This document shows, piece by piece, positions 37,446 to 46,808 of a stretch of DNA of 64,000 nucleotides. Source of the stretch: Cyanobacteria bacterium FACHB-63 (lineage in GTDB: Bacteria; Cyanobacteriota; Cyanobacteriia; Leptolyngbyales; Leptolyngbyaceae); contig JACJNX010000038.1 in assembly GCA_014695255.1 (NCBI GenBank), positions 91,713 through 155,712 of the forward strand. Reading direction: 5' to 3'. A program made the translations under genes and the position numbers. How positions within the stretch are numbered: position 1 is the stretch's first letter; each line of letters opens with the position of its first letter. Under the pieces are notes generated by a model. It saw only the letters and a list, made by a program, of their open reading frames with translations. It had not been told where the DNA came from and made no database searches.

Positions 37446-38483
37446 ATGGCACTCTCGACAGCTTTTCGTCGCGCAGTTACTGCATCTGCGGTAACAGTTG
37501 CGATCGCGTTCAGCCCCGTTTTAACGGCAATTGCTGAAGCCGTAACGCTCAATGGCGCGGGTGCAACGTTTCCCGCTTTGTTGTATGAGCGGTATATTTC
37601 TGAATTTAAGAAAAAGAATCCGAATCTGTCGGTGAACTATCAAGCGATCGGGAGCGGCGGCGGTATCCGTCAGACGATCGCGGGAGTGGTAGATTTTGGT
37701 GCAAGCGATGCGGCTATGACCGATGCAGATATGCAAAAGGTCAACCGTGGCGTAATGCTTGTGCCGACTGCAGGGGGTGCAGTGACTCCCATTTTCAATC
37801 TTCCGGGTGTATCGAACTTAAAACTTTCGCGGGAAGCGCTGCCCGAAATTTTCGCAGGTCGGATTACGCGCTGGAACGACCCCAAAATCGCCAAAGACAA
37901 TCCGGGCGTTAATCTACCCAATTCTGAGATCAAAACCGTTGTACGGGCGGATGGAAGTGGGACAACATTCATTTTCACCAATCACCTCAGCAGCGTTAGT
38001 CCCTACTTCAAAGGTCGCGTGGGTGTGGGAACAGCTCCCAAGTGGACAACGAATCCCTTGAAGGGTCGCGGTAATCCGGGTGTCGCGGCACTGGTGCAAA
38101 AAACACCGGGATCGATCGGCTATGTTGAACACTCCTACGCCGAGAAAAACAAGATCGCGATGGCTGCGGTGCAGAACAAGAAAGGTGAATTTTTGACTCC
38201 CTCGGTTGATTCTGCAAACAAAGCGCTCTCAACTGTCAAATTCCCTGACAATTTCCGGGTATTTGAAGGCGATCCAGCAGATGGATATCCGATCACGGGA
38301 CTAACTTGGATTATGGTATATCGCCAATATGATAGTGCAGAGAAGTCGAACGCGGTGAAGCAGTGGGTTGAGTACATTCTGACTGAGGGGCAAAACTTGA
38401 ATGCTCAGTTAGGCTTTACGCGGATTCCGCCCGAAGTGGCTCAAAGAGCGCTTCAGCAAGTGAGAAATGAAGTAAAGCCCTAA
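37446..38483 (+). CDS. pstS: phosphate-binding protein PstS
   Basis: 345 residues, ATG 37446. A cleavable signal peptide is followed by LNGAGATFPALLYERY, the phosphate-site segments GSGGGIRQTI and VRADGSGTTFIF, and GYVEHSYA. These are the classic PstS landmarks. It binds phosphate in the periplasm for the PstCAB transporter. It heads the cluster under a Pho box. A porin gene separates it from pstC. Confidence 0.95.
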   Translation: MALSTAFRRAVTASAVTVAIAFSPVLTAIAEAVTLNGAGATFPALLYERYISEFKKKNPNLSVNYQAIGSGGGIRQTIAGVVDFGASDAAMTDADMQKVNRGVMLVPTAGGAVTPIFNLPGVSNLKLSREALPEIFAGRITRWNDPKIAKDNPGVNLPNSEIKTVVRADGSGTTFIFTNHLSSVSPYFKGRVGVGTAPKWTTNPLKGRGNPGVAALVQKTPGSIGYVEHSYAEKNKIAMAAVQNKKGEFLTPSVDSANKALSTVKFPDNFRVFEGDPADGYPITGLTWIMVYRQYDSAEKSNAVKQWVEYILTEGQNLNAQLGFTRIPPEVAQRALQQVRNEVKP

Positions 38484-38665
38484 TTGCTTTGGATATCGCT
38501 CCTCACACTTGATCGGTGCATTGTTCTTCCACACCTCTAAAGCTTGTGCAGCCAGATTTCGAGATTGATAGTGTTCCAGACCAATAAGGAGACTTTCTCT
38601 CGATGTCTGGATTGCACAAGTTCTTTTTTCGTTGCTATTCATTCTTGTGATGTGAGGATTATTAA

Positions 38666-40474
38666 ATGTTACGTGCGGTTTGGCAGTCCCTTGTGTTGAC
38701 ACCAGCATTGTTTACTGCATTTGCACTTTCCGCAGTTGCAGAGCAGTCTTCTACTTTAAATTTAAATCAAGAGACTCGCAGTCTAACAGAAACCTCTGTA
38801 GAGCAGCTTTCTGTTGAAGCGCAACCCTCAGGGTTAGTGGGACAGGTAACTTCAGTTTCTCAGCTTTCGGATGTGCGCCCGACCGATTGGGCATTTCAGG
38901 CGTTACAGTCTTTGGTTGAACGCTATGGCTGTATTGCGGGCTATCCCGATCGTACCTTTCGCGGCAATCGGGCGACAACTCGATTTGAGTTTGCAGCAGG
39001 ACTAAATGCCTGTCTCAATCGCGTCAACGAATTAATTGCGGCAGCAACAACGGATCTGGTGAAGAAAGAAGATCTAGCGGCACTGCAAAAATTACAGGAA
39101 GAATTTGCGGCAGAATTGGCAACGGTTCGCGGACAGGTGGATGCCTTAGAAGCACGAACAACAACATTAGAGAAGCAGCAATTCTCCACGACGACAAAGC
39201 TAAACGCAGAAGTGATCTTTGGGGTGTCACAAGCGTTTGGAGAAGAACGGGCGATCAACTCTGACCAACAGAGAACGATTGATGCCGCAGCCACTCCAGC
39301 AGCACGAGAAGCAGCAATTACGGCAGCGATCGGGGCAGGCTCAGCGCGAAATGTCCAAGAGAATACTACTCTTGCAAGCCGGGTGCGGATTGCGTTTGAT
39401 ACGAGCTTTTCGGGGCGCGATCGCTTAAGAACTCAATTGCAAGCCCGGAACATTCCCTCGTTTGCAGGAGCAGTTACGAACACCAACATGGCGCGGTTGG
39501 GCTTTGATGGCAACAATAACAACAGTATAGAACTACGCCGTTTAGAGTATCGGTTTCCGATAGGAGATCAAACAACGGTCTTCATTGGCACCGGGACGAA
39601 TGACGGCTTAGAGTTCAATGATTCGATTCCGACCCTAAGCCCATTTGAATCTAGCGGCTCCGGTGCGATTTCTCGCTTTGGTCGCTTTAATCCGATCTAT
39701 CGGGCTAGTACAGGAACGGGTGTCATTATCAATCAGCGCTTAGGTCGCGAATTCACGTTTGGCAATCGATTTACCTTGTCTTTGGGCTACTTAGTTCCAA
39801 CCGGTGACGCACAAGAGCCGACTGTTGATCGCGGCTTATTTAGCGGGAGCTATGCAGCGATCGGTCAGCTAGTCTATCAAGCGACCCCGAATCTAGGCAT
39901 TGGTTTCACTTATGCCAATGCTTACTACTCAGGTGGAACGGGCATCGCTGGAAGCACCGGAAGCAGTTTTGCTAACAATCCCTTCGGTAGTAATAACACG
40001 ATCAACACCGCAGGAAACATTCCCACAACTACCAATCAATTTGGGGTGCAGGCAAACATTCGCCTCAGTCCATCTTTGATCTTCACGGGTTGGGCTGGAT
40101 ACACTGAAGCGACAGCAAAACGCCGAATCGGGAATCCGCTCAATCCGACTGTTCGCGATGGTGATCAAGCAGAGATTTGGAACTGGGCGGTTGGGTTAGC
40201 GTTCCCCGATCTCTTTGCAGAAGGAAGTTTGGGTGGGTTGATCTTTGGGATGCCTCCGAAAGTGACAGGAAATGACTTTGGGGCGAGTCCAACCACTGCT
40301 CTGGCTCGTCGTCGCGATCGCGATACTTCCTATCATTTGGAAGGGTTCTACCGCTATCGTTTGAACGACAACATTGCGATCACGCCGGGGGTTTTGGTGA
40401 TTTTTAATCCAGAACACAATTCGGCAAACGACACAATTTTTGTCGGGACGTTGCGGACAACTTTTACGTTCTAG
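38666..40474 (+). CDS. SLH-domain OprB-type outer-membrane porin
   Basis: 602 residues, ATG 38666. A signal peptide is followed by an SLH domain (VSQLSDVRPTDWAFQALQSL, RYGCIAGYPDRTFRGNRATT, RFEFAAGLNACLNRV) and a coiled-coil-like segment (ATVRGQVDALEARTTTLEKQ). The rest, about residues 180-602, is a beta-barrel typical of the cyanobacterial OprB/iron-uptake-porin family, ending in an aromatic residue (RTTFTF). Its place inside the pst cluster suggests a porin induced with phosphate uptake; specificity is inferred from context only. Confidence 0.88.
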   Translation: MLRAVWQSLVLTPALFTAFALSAVAEQSSTLNLNQETRSLTETSVEQLSVEAQPSGLVGQVTSVSQLSDVRPTDWAFQALQSLVERYGCIAGYPDRTFRGNRATTRFEFAAGLNACLNRVNELIAAATTDLVKKEDLAALQKLQEEFAAELATVRGQVDALEARTTTLEKQQFSTTTKLNAEVIFGVSQAFGEERAINSDQQRTIDAAATPAAREAAITAAIGAGSARNVQENTTLASRVRIAFDTSFSGRDRLRTQLQARNIPSFAGAVTNTNMARLGFDGNNNNSIELRRLEYRFPIGDQTTVFIGTGTNDGLEFNDSIPTLSPFESSGSGAISRFGRFNPIYRASTGTGVIINQRLGREFTFGNRFTLSLGYLVPTGDAQEPTVDRGLFSGSYAAIGQLVYQATPNLGIGFTYANAYYSGGTGIAGSTGSSFANNPFGSNNTINTAGNIPTTTNQFGVQANIRLSPSLIFTGWAGYTEATAKRRIGNPLNPTVRDGDQAEIWNWAVGLAFPDLFAEGSLGGLIFGMPPKVTGNDFGASPTTALARRRDRDTSYHLEGFYRYRLNDNIAITPGVLVIFNPEHNSANDTIFVGTLRTTFTF

Positions 40475-40528
40475 CTTTTGCCCATCGGGGTACTCGCGTT
40501 TGAGTGCCCCGCTTTTGATGAGTTGCTT

Positions 40529-41500
40529 ATGAGTTCTTCGAGTCCTTCTCAATCTAGACAAAATTCTGCCGATTCGTCGATCGTCGGTGGCGGAACGGCA
40601 TGGCTCGATCGTGGGTTTGCTTGGATTTTGCAAGCGGTTGCGATCGCGTCGATTTTCGTGCTGCTTTGGATGGGTTGGGTGATCTTTCAGTCTGCCGCTC
40701 CTGCACTTAAGGAATTTGGCGCAGGATTTCTGACACGGCAAGAATGGGATGTGAATCAGCTTCAGTTTGGGGCGCTGACTTACATCTATGGAACGGTTGT
40801 AAGTTCCGCGATCGCGCTTCTGTTTGCAGTGCCGATCGGGATTACTGTGGCGATCGTCACGAGTGAGAAATTCTTGCCGAACTGGGTGCGATCGAGCCTC
40901 GGTTTCTTGGTCGAACTGATTGCCTCGATTCCAAGTGTGATCATTGGTTTTTGGGGCATCTTTGTGTTGATCCCATTCATGAAACCGATTCAGCTTTGGT
41001 TGCATCAACAATTCGGCTGGATTCCGTTATTTGGTACCGAGACTTTTGGTCCGAGTTTGTTTGTAGCAGGAACGATTTTAGCGATTATGATTTTGCCGAC
41101 GATCGCGGCGATCAGTCGAGATATTATGGTAGCAATGCCTCAAGAACTGCGGACAGCATCAATGTCTTTGGGCGCGACTCGTTGGGAAATGATCTTTACG
41201 ATTCTGTTGCCGTCGAGTGCTTCTGGGATTGTCGGAGCGATTATCTTAGCGTTGGGTCGGGCGTTAGGTGAAACGATGGCAGTAACGATGGTGATCGGTA
41301 ACTCCGATCAGATCAGTCTCTCGTTGATGGATGCGAGCAATACGATTCCCGCTATTCTTGCAAATCAGTTTCCCGAAGCATTAGACGAGTTGCATATTGG
41401 CGCATTAATGTACTTAGCTTTGATTTTATTCGCATTAACATTAATCGTTAATATCATCGCAATGGTTATGGTAAAAATTTTAGGATTTAAGCATCAATAA
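40529..41500 (+). CDS. pstC: phosphate ABC transporter permease PstC
   Basis: About 323 residues from ATG 40529 (MSSSSPSQSRQ); the frame opens at 40478. Six or more hydrophobic helices, with the PstC segments IPSVIIGFWGIFVLIPF, LPTIAAISRDIMVAMPQEL and ALGRALGETMAVTMVIGN. Its stop overlaps the pstA start by one base (TAATG). Confidence 0.95.
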   Translation: MSSSSPSQSRQNSADSSIVGGGTAWLDRGFAWILQAVAIASIFVLLWMGWVIFQSAAPALKEFGAGFLTRQEWDVNQLQFGALTYIYGTVVSSAIALLFAVPIGITVAIVTSEKFLPNWVRSSLGFLVELIASIPSVIIGFWGIFVLIPFMKPIQLWLHQQFGWIPLFGTETFGPSLFVAGTILAIMILPTIAAISRDIMVAMPQELRTASMSLGATRWEMIFTILLPSSASGIVGAIILALGRALGETMAVTMVIGNSDQISLSLMDASNTIPAILANQFPEALDELHIGALMYLALILFALTLIVNIIAMVMVKILGFKHQ

Positions 41501-42381
41501 TGGCACGTTTTTTTGATCAACAACTCACTCAGCCACTATCGCCCGATCGTCGTTTGTTTAGTTACGGCATGAGTGCGATCGCGGTTTTGCTGACGGGTTT
41601 AGCCTTATTACCGCTTTTGTCGATTTTGCTTGAAATTCTCCGTCAAGGTCTGCCGAACTTGAAATGGGAGGTTTTAACGAATCTTCCGGCTCCAGTCGGC
41701 GATACTAGCGTTGTCGGGGGCTTTGCAAATGCGATCCAGGGAACAGTGTTGATGGTTGGACTAGCGACACTGATGAGTGTTCCCTTGGGTATTTTGACTG
41801 CGATTTATCTAGCAGAAATTGGGAAAACAAATCCCGTTGCTCAGATCGTTCGGTTTGTGATGTCGATCTTAAGTGCGGTTCCTTCGATCGTCGTTGGTGT
41901 TTTTGCTTATGCGGTCATTGTGCTATCCACGATTTTGGGTTATCGCGGATTTTCTGCTTTAGCGGGTGCATTCGCATTAGCAGTGATTATGTTACCGATC
42001 ATTGTTTTATCAACCGAGGAAGCATTAAAGCTAGTTCCAACTCAGCAGCGATTAGCGTCTTCCGCTTTGGGTGCAAACTCAATCCAGACTACGTTTAAGA
42101 TTGTATTAAAATCTGCATTACCAAGCATTACCACTGGCGTTTTATTAGCTGTTGCTCGTGTTTCTGGTGAGACAGCACCTTTACTATTCACAGCGCTATT
42201 TAGTCAGAATTGGGTTGAGAATTTGCTCAACCCAACGCCATCGTTGTCTGTAATGATCTACAACTATGCTAGTTCAGCATTTCCTGAGCAAAATCAGTTA
42301 GCGTGGTCGGCTTCGGTTGTTCTGCTCAGCATTGTCATTGTCACCAATCTGCTCTCTCGGTTGATCACTCGCAAACGTTAA
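41500..42381 (+). CDS. pstA: phosphate ABC transporter permease PstA
   Basis: 293 residues, ATG 41500. PstA landmarks include [56 protein letters not shown] and PLLFTALF. It is translationally coupled to pstC and lies 7 bp before pstB. Confidence 0.95.
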   Translation: MARFFDQQLTQPLSPDRRLFSYGMSAIAVLLTGLALLPLLSILLEILRQGLPNLKWEVLTNLPAPVGDTSVVGGFANAIQGTVLMVGLATLMSVPLGILTAIYLAEIGKTNPVAQIVRFVMSILSAVPSIVVGVFAYAVIVLSTILGYRGFSALAGAFALAVIMLPIIVLSTEEALKLVPTQQRLASSALGANSIQTTFKIVLKSALPSITTGVLLAVARVSGETAPLLFTALFSQNWVENLLNPTPSLSVMIYNYASSAFPEQNQLAWSASVVLLSIVIVTNLLSRLITRKR

Positions 42382-42388
42382 CACCGCT

Positions 42389-43210
42389 ATGAAATCTGAT
42401 CCCTCTTCGAATATGCCATTTGTTTCTCAACCGACAGAATCGGATACAGCAATCTGTGTGCGAAATCTGGCGGTTTACTATGGCGATCGACGCGCTTTAG
42501 AGGATGTTTCGATCGACATTCACGCCGCGCAAGTCACCGCAATTATTGGCCCTTCTGGTTGCGGGAAATCCACGTTCATCAAAACCCTCAATCGGATTGG
42601 TGAACTAGAAAGCGATATGCGAATCGAGGGAAAGATTCAGTTCTTTGGGCAAGACATTTACAGCAATCGAGTGAACCTGAATCGCTTGCGGTGTCAGATT
42701 GGCATGGTGTTTCAAAAGCCGAATCCGTTTCCCATGAGCATTTACGATAATGTTGCTTATGGGATTCGTGTGTTTAGTCGTCCTTCTAGAGCAATGCTCG
42801 ATGAGAGTGTAGAAGCAGCACTGAAGAATGCGGCATTGTGGGATGAAGTCAAAGACAATTTGAAGAAGTCAGCTTTGAGTTTGTCGGGTGGACAACAGCA
42901 ACGGCTGTGCATTGCACGAGCATTGGCAGTCAAGCCGAGAGTGTTGCTGATGGATGAGCCTTGCTCTGCGTTAGATCCGATCGCAACCATGAAAATCGAG
43001 GAGTTGATTCATGAATTGCGCCAAGAGCTAACGATCGTCATTGTGACCCACAATATGCAACAGGCGGCACGAGTGAGCGATCGTACAGCGTTTTTCAGCA
43101 CTGATGAAAGCAGAATTGGTCAACTAATTGAGGTGGATGAGACAAGTAAAGTGTTTAACGCAGCATCAAATCCCCGCACACGCGATTATGTTGAGGGTCG
43201 CTTTGGATGA
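42389..43210 (+). CDS. pstB: phosphate ABC transporter ATPase PstB
   Basis: 273 residues, ATG 42389. Walker [38 protein letters not shown] (a PstB hallmark), signature [16 protein letters not shown], Walker [14 protein letters not shown] and [14 protein letters not shown] are all present. It is the last gene of the cluster; no phoU follows, unlike many bacterial pst operons. A strong hairpin ends the unit. Confidence 0.96.
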   Translation: MKSDPSSNMPFVSQPTESDTAICVRNLAVYYGDRRALEDVSIDIHAAQVTAIIGPSGCGKSTFIKTLNRIGELESDMRIEGKIQFFGQDIYSNRVNLNRLRCQIGMVFQKPNPFPMSIYDNVAYGIRVFSRPSRAMLDESVEAALKNAALWDEVKDNLKKSALSLSGGQQQRLCIARALAVKPRVLLMDEPCSALDPIATMKIEELIHELRQELTIVIVTHNMQQAARVSDRTAFFSTDESRIGQLIEVDETSKVFNAASNPRTRDYVEGRFG

Positions 43211-43266
43211 TAAGCGTGGATTGAGCGTTTATTGAACTCACGTTTACTGAGTTTTACTCAAACACA

Positions 43267-43304
43267 CTCACTTTACTCTTTCCCCAGCTAAAGAGTAAAG
43301 TGAG
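43267..43304 (+). terminator. 15-bp stem terminator after pstB
   Basis: CTCACTTTACTCTTT at 43267-43281 is perfectly matched by AAAGAGTAAAGTGAG at 43290-43304 across an 8-nt loop. Confidence 0.75.
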
Positions 43305-43344
43305 CAATGGGATAGTAGATTTAGGCGATCGATAAGCGATCTAA

Positions 43345-43557
43345 TTACACATCTTTAATCGTTGCTAGCAAATCATCATCCAGGTTCACGACTGTATCCC
43401 CATTGCTCACACTGAAGCTTAATTCAGGAGCCAGATTACTACCCGAAGCAGACAATCCGATTCCGCGACTGAACACTAAGCTTGGAGTGAAACCAAAGAT
43501 GGTTACAGAGCCTGCTCCAGCATTCAGCACAAACTGATCGTTACCGCCGTTAGGTAT
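43345..43557 (-). pseudogene. C-terminal fragment of an RTX-like protein
   Basis: The frame reads NGGNDQFVLNAGAGSVTIFG and ends VVNLDDDLLATIKDV at 43345. The GGND...GAGSVTI and NGDTVV patterns resemble the ends of RTX or calcium-binding secreted proteins. The upstream part is missing because the sequence runs into an IS256-type end at about 43558. It is an orphan 3' fragment of a third RTX gene in this region. Confidence 0.55.
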
Positions 43558-43945
43558 GTCAATAGTTTTGTGTCAAGGCTCAAAATTACATCGGCATACG
43601 ATCGCCAAATTCAATCGCAAATCGATTGAGTGCAGGCTTCCAATTTGAAATCGGCATCGTCCACTTTTTCGCAACATTGTGCATGGCAAGATACACGACT
43701 TTAAGCGCAGATTCATCAGTGGGAAAAGCTCGATGATTTTTGATCACTTTTCTCAACGTCATATTGAGTGACTCAATGGCGTTGGTCGTGTAGATAGCCC
43801 GCCGAATCTCGTCGGAGAAGGCAAAGAACGGAATTACTCTTACCCAGTGGTTCATCCAGGAGCGGCTGATAACCGGGTCTTGCTTATCCCATTTTTCCAC
43901 GAATGCCACCAGTTGTTGTTCTTTTGGTTCAAGGATTTATTAGAT
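43558..43945 (-). mobile_element. IS256-family fragment, transposase C-terminus
   Basis: The 107 codons at 43586-43909 encode the conserved end of IS256/mutator transposases: PFFAFSDEIRRAIYTTNAIE, SLNMTLRKVIKNH, FPTDESALKVVYLA and the W...LNRFAIEFGDR tail. The frame continues upstream a few codons (EPKEQQLVAF) to a stop near 43940; the catalytic N-terminal two thirds are absent. The element end appears to be GTCAATAGTTTTGTGTCAAG starting at 43558. Confidence 0.8.
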
Positions 43946-44375
43946 CAAACTTTTGAACCTTTGACACAGAATAGTTTACAAACTCGGGGCAGACGAGCGA
44001 GCAGATTTTGCAGAAGCTTCTACCAAGCTAATTTGCGTTGCCTTCGGCTCAGCAAGGCTGTCCGTTTTTTCTACCTCAGTAACTTGCCAAGTCGTGAGCA
44101 CACATTTGATCAAGTTCATCCTGTTCAAAGCAACCCTCCTGCGTTACGATCCTTGTCAATTAATCTTCCAAGGGCTGAAATTGCAGTTTTAGTTGTATTC
44201 TAGTCGTCTGTTTGGTTTGGATAGTCTGAAATTTATCCCTCAAATTCTTGGTCAGGCTCCTGAGAACGATTCAATGCTGCAAACTGCTGTCGCGGTTGAG
44301 CGAAATGACGCTGCAAATCTTCGTTTCAGTCTTTGGAGACAGGTAACTGGTCGATCTCTGGTTGTGTCGCAAATT
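43946..44375. other. IS-debris region without an intact gene
   Basis: Between the IS256 and IS4 fragments. Short open frames occur on the + strand (for example 44193-44492), but none has family features or a proper start. It probably consists of degraded element ends. Confidence 0.35.
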
Positions 44376-45000
44376 TCAGGAGGTGACAAGGGGGTACAAA
44401 GCAGACTGAATCAGGGAAATGGCATGAAGACCTCGCTGGAAAAAGCGGCGTTTTTGCGGTTTGAGAACCATGAGTTGGTACGCCAGCGCTGACCATAAAT
44501 TGAGGCTGTTGATCCATAAACTTCTATACAGTCCCATCCAAAATTGACTGTGGCGATTTTGCGTGCGTTTCCGTTCTTTGACGCGACCCACATAGCGCTG
44601 CACTTGTTTTTTGCGAATGCGCTTTCCCTGGATTGAGGCAATGGAGTAAGCAAGGGTCATCAGTAGGATTAAGGCAGTGAAACGGTGGGAATCAGCATGG
44701 CACTCTTCGAGGTGATAGCCACCGGATTTGAAGTCCTTGAATCCCGGTTCAATGCAAAACCTGAAATCGTAGTGAAACAGGACTTGGTTGACATCGGTGA
44801 GATTCGTGAGCAAATACCAAACATCAGGAGTGGTCGATTGAGCATAGGCCCGTTTCTGATAAATCACGAGATTATGTCTACCGAAGCCGCGTTTTTGCGT
44901 CACCTGGATTTGCAGATATTGTTCAGGAACATCTGCAGGCGGGGCTAGTTCGCCTAGAATCAAATCAGCACTACACTTCAACGCGAACTCAGGCTTCTTC
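44376..45000 (-). mobile_element. IS4-family transposase C-terminal fragment
   Basis: The open frame encodes the C-terminal part of a DDE transposase. It includes the YREK-type region RFCIEPGFKDFKSGGYHLEE (R, E and K in the right spacing), preceded by RGFGRHNLVIYQKRAYAQST and WYLLTNLTDVNQV and followed by a basic helix with RIRKKQVQRYV. The N-terminal portion with the first two Asp residues is missing, so it is not functional. It adjoins the end of the small gene at 44989. Confidence 0.75.
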
Positions 45001-45279
45001 ATTGGGTTGTACTTCAAACACCTGAATACCAGGATGCTCAAGCACAAAGCCTACATCGGTTAACTCACCCATTCGCCCTGTAATAATTGCTCTCCAGTGA
45101 GCATACTGCTGCGTGCTTGCGACCCAATTGTTCCAGATTCTCGGCCGCACCTCGATCGTCACGATTGCAGCACCGACATCGACCGTAAAACTGCGCCACC
45201 CGTTCTCGATTTCAACAGCATCAGGAAGCTGTGTGACTTGGATTGTGAGCGGATCGAGTCCTCCTGGAATCGTGGGCAT
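44989..45279 (-). CDS. hypothetical protein, 96 aa
   Basis: ATG 45279 (MPTIPGGLDPLTIQVTQLPD). A beta-rich soluble product (GWRSFTVDVGAAIVTIEV, VFVLEHPG-like end) of unknown family. Its last codons (VFEVQPNEEA) lie at the junction with the IS4-type fragment, so the original C-terminus may have been replaced. It is 12 bp downstream of the next gene and probably co-transcribed with it. Confidence 0.6.
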   Translation of the reverse strand: MPTIPGGLDPLTIQVTQLPDAVEIENGWRSFTVDVGAAIVTIEVRPRIWNNWVASTQQYAHWRAIITGRMGELTDVGFVLEHPGIQVFEVQPNEEA

Positions 45280-45291
45280 TCACCACCTCGA

Positions 45292-45894
45292 CTAAGCTGA
45301 AACCGCAGCAGGCTGACCCAGCTTAAAGCGCGAGGGTTTATCTCCGACTCGTTCAACCGTGCCTGCACGAGTGGCATGCATTAACGTTGCGCCTAATGTC
45401 TTTCTGGCTCTCGACATCTCCGCTTCAGCAAAGTTGCCGTACAACTCAGCAATGAGGTCGTCGATCGTATAAATCTGGTCTGAGTTCTGCTGCAGGATTT
45501 GAAGAATCGCATCGATTAGCTTCATGCCTTTGAACTTGCGCTTGAGCTGAGTTGCATCGAATGCTGATTGCTCTTTTGGTTCAGTCTTCGCCTTCTTCGT
45601 CCCGGTTTTATGCGTTGCCTTCAGCTCACGAGAACGGGTTTGCAGCGATTTCGTCGCTGTTTTAGTTGCCGCATGATCCAATAGCTCGGTCACCGCTTCA
45701 ACGATTTCGTCTGCGGGAATGACTTCAACGGGTGCTTCCTTCAGGAGCGCGTTTAGCGTTTGAATCGCTTGATTCACTTCAGCGCTAACTGAAGATTCGA
45801 TGTCTGAAACAATCTTTGCTCGATCGTTCATGAGTCGTGATCGCTCTTGCTCTAGACTTTTCTTCGTTGCCTCACTCAACACCAAGTAGGACAT
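45292..45894 (-). CDS. hypothetical protein with C-terminal winged-helix-like region
   Basis: About 200 residues from ATG 45894 (MSYLVLSEATKKSLEQ). Three parts: an N-terminal helical coiled-coil-like region (SLEQERSRLMNDRAKIVSDI), a basic Lys/Thr-rich middle (KATHKTGTKKAKTEPK), and a C-terminal domain (KLIDAILQILQQNSDQIYTI, DDLIAELYG, RARKTLGATL, RAGTVERVGDKPSRFKLG) that looks like a winged helix. DNA binding is an inference. It forms a pair with the 96-residue gene. Confidence 0.6.
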   Translation of the reverse strand: MSYLVLSEATKKSLEQERSRLMNDRAKIVSDIESSVSAEVNQAIQTLNALLKEAPVEVIPADEIVEAVTELLDHAATKTATKSLQTRSRELKATHKTGTKKAKTEPKEQSAFDATQLKRKFKGMKLIDAILQILQQNSDQIYTIDDLIAELYGNFAEAEMSRARKTLGATLMHATRAGTVERVGDKPSRFKLGQPAAVSA

Positions 45895-46017
45895 GGTTGC
45901 GGTTCCAAAATTAGGGTGCCTTGATTGTAATACTGGGATTACCAAATAGATAATAGTTTGGGGAATAATCCAATTTCCGATTTGCAATCGTTGAGACCTA
46001 TGTCGTCATGCTCAAAA

Positions 46018-46401
46018 CTAAGTCTCTACAATCTGAGTCGCGATTCCTACAACCTTTTTCGCCTCAGTCAGCCCAACAATGTAGACATCGATTTCGACTG
46101 CTCCAATTCGATAAACCCGAATCTCTGAAAGATTCTGCTTGAGCGCTGACAAGAGCGATCGATATCTTGCTGCGGTTTCCTTTTCCTCATCTCCAAACCA
46201 GTCTTGCTCGGTTACGACTGGCTCAAAAAACCGATCTAAATCCACTATTTAAACGCGATCAGCCGCGGAATGCTTCGTTCGGTCTAGAAGCTGTTCCTCT
46301 GTCTCGATCGCGCCACAAGTCCTCTGTTGGAGGACTTGAATGGGTGCATCTGTCTCGCTCATCCAATACAGGTTCTCGACCAGTTTTTGCAGTGTTGCAA
46401 T
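46018..46401 (-). pseudogene. nuiA: NuiA-type nuclease inhibitor, nonsense mutant
   Basis: The frame reads LQKLVENLYWMSETDAPIQV, then after a TAA at 46249-46251 continues in the same frame IVDLDRFFEPVVTEQDWFGD and ends VYIVGLTEAKKVVGIATQIV-ET. This matches the nuclease A inhibitor of Anabaena from memory (SEYPFEV, VDIDSFF, PQDWYEDEE, VYRLGEVELDVYVIG, ISTKVVET). The stop probably replaces a Lys codon (AAA to TAA). A GTG at 46245 opens the C-terminal 75 codons. About 10 N-terminal residues are missing at the junction with the nucA fragment. Confidence 0.75.
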
Positions 46402-46403
46402 CA

Positions 46404-46668
46404 GGCAAAAATAAAGTGACGGTTCTAGCGACACTGTGGAAGATTGTGGTGGTGCTAGATCGTCTTGGTTTGGGCAATCGCGGGGTGACTGAGAAGACGC
46501 AGGTGATTGCGGTAGATATGCCAATACATTACAGGCATTCAGAGAAAGAGCTACAAGGACTATTTAACGACCGTGGATGAGCTTGAGCGCTTGACCGGAT
46601 ATGACTTTCTCTCCGATGTGCCGGAATCGATTCAAACGGTGATCGAAGCGAAAAAGGATACGCAATAG
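46404..46668 (+). pseudogene. nucA: NucA-type nonspecific nuclease, C-terminal fragment
   Basis: The + strand reads GKNKVTVLATLWKIVVVLDR, GLGNRGVTEKTQVIAVDMP, then after a one-base shift near 46555-46565, YLTTVDELERLTGYDFLSDV and PESIQTVIEAKKDTQ, stop at 46666-46668. This is the C-terminal third of the NucA family of DNA/RNA nonspecific endonucleases. The catalytic (D)RGH region and signal peptide are absent. It abuts the inhibitor pseudogene head-to-head with only about 2 bp between the two homologies. Confidence 0.75.
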
Positions 46669-46808
46669 AGAGCAGAACCTACCTGGCAAATCACTGCTTC
46701 AGAGAGTCTGCCAAGCGGTGGTCTGCCAAAACGATGCGGTGTTCTGCGATCGCTTTCATCGACTGTGCATTAGAAAACTCACTTTTGCACCTGCTCCCGC
46801 ACCCAAGC

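Noticed and set aside
38409..38708. 99-codon frame on the - strand between pstS and the porin gene
   Set aside because: It overlaps the pstS 3' end and the porin start, has no clear start signal and is opposite to a tight same-strand cluster.
44193..44492. 99-codon + strand frame near the IS4 fragment
   Set aside because: Its second half is antisense to the transposase and the first half lies in IS debris; no supporting motif.
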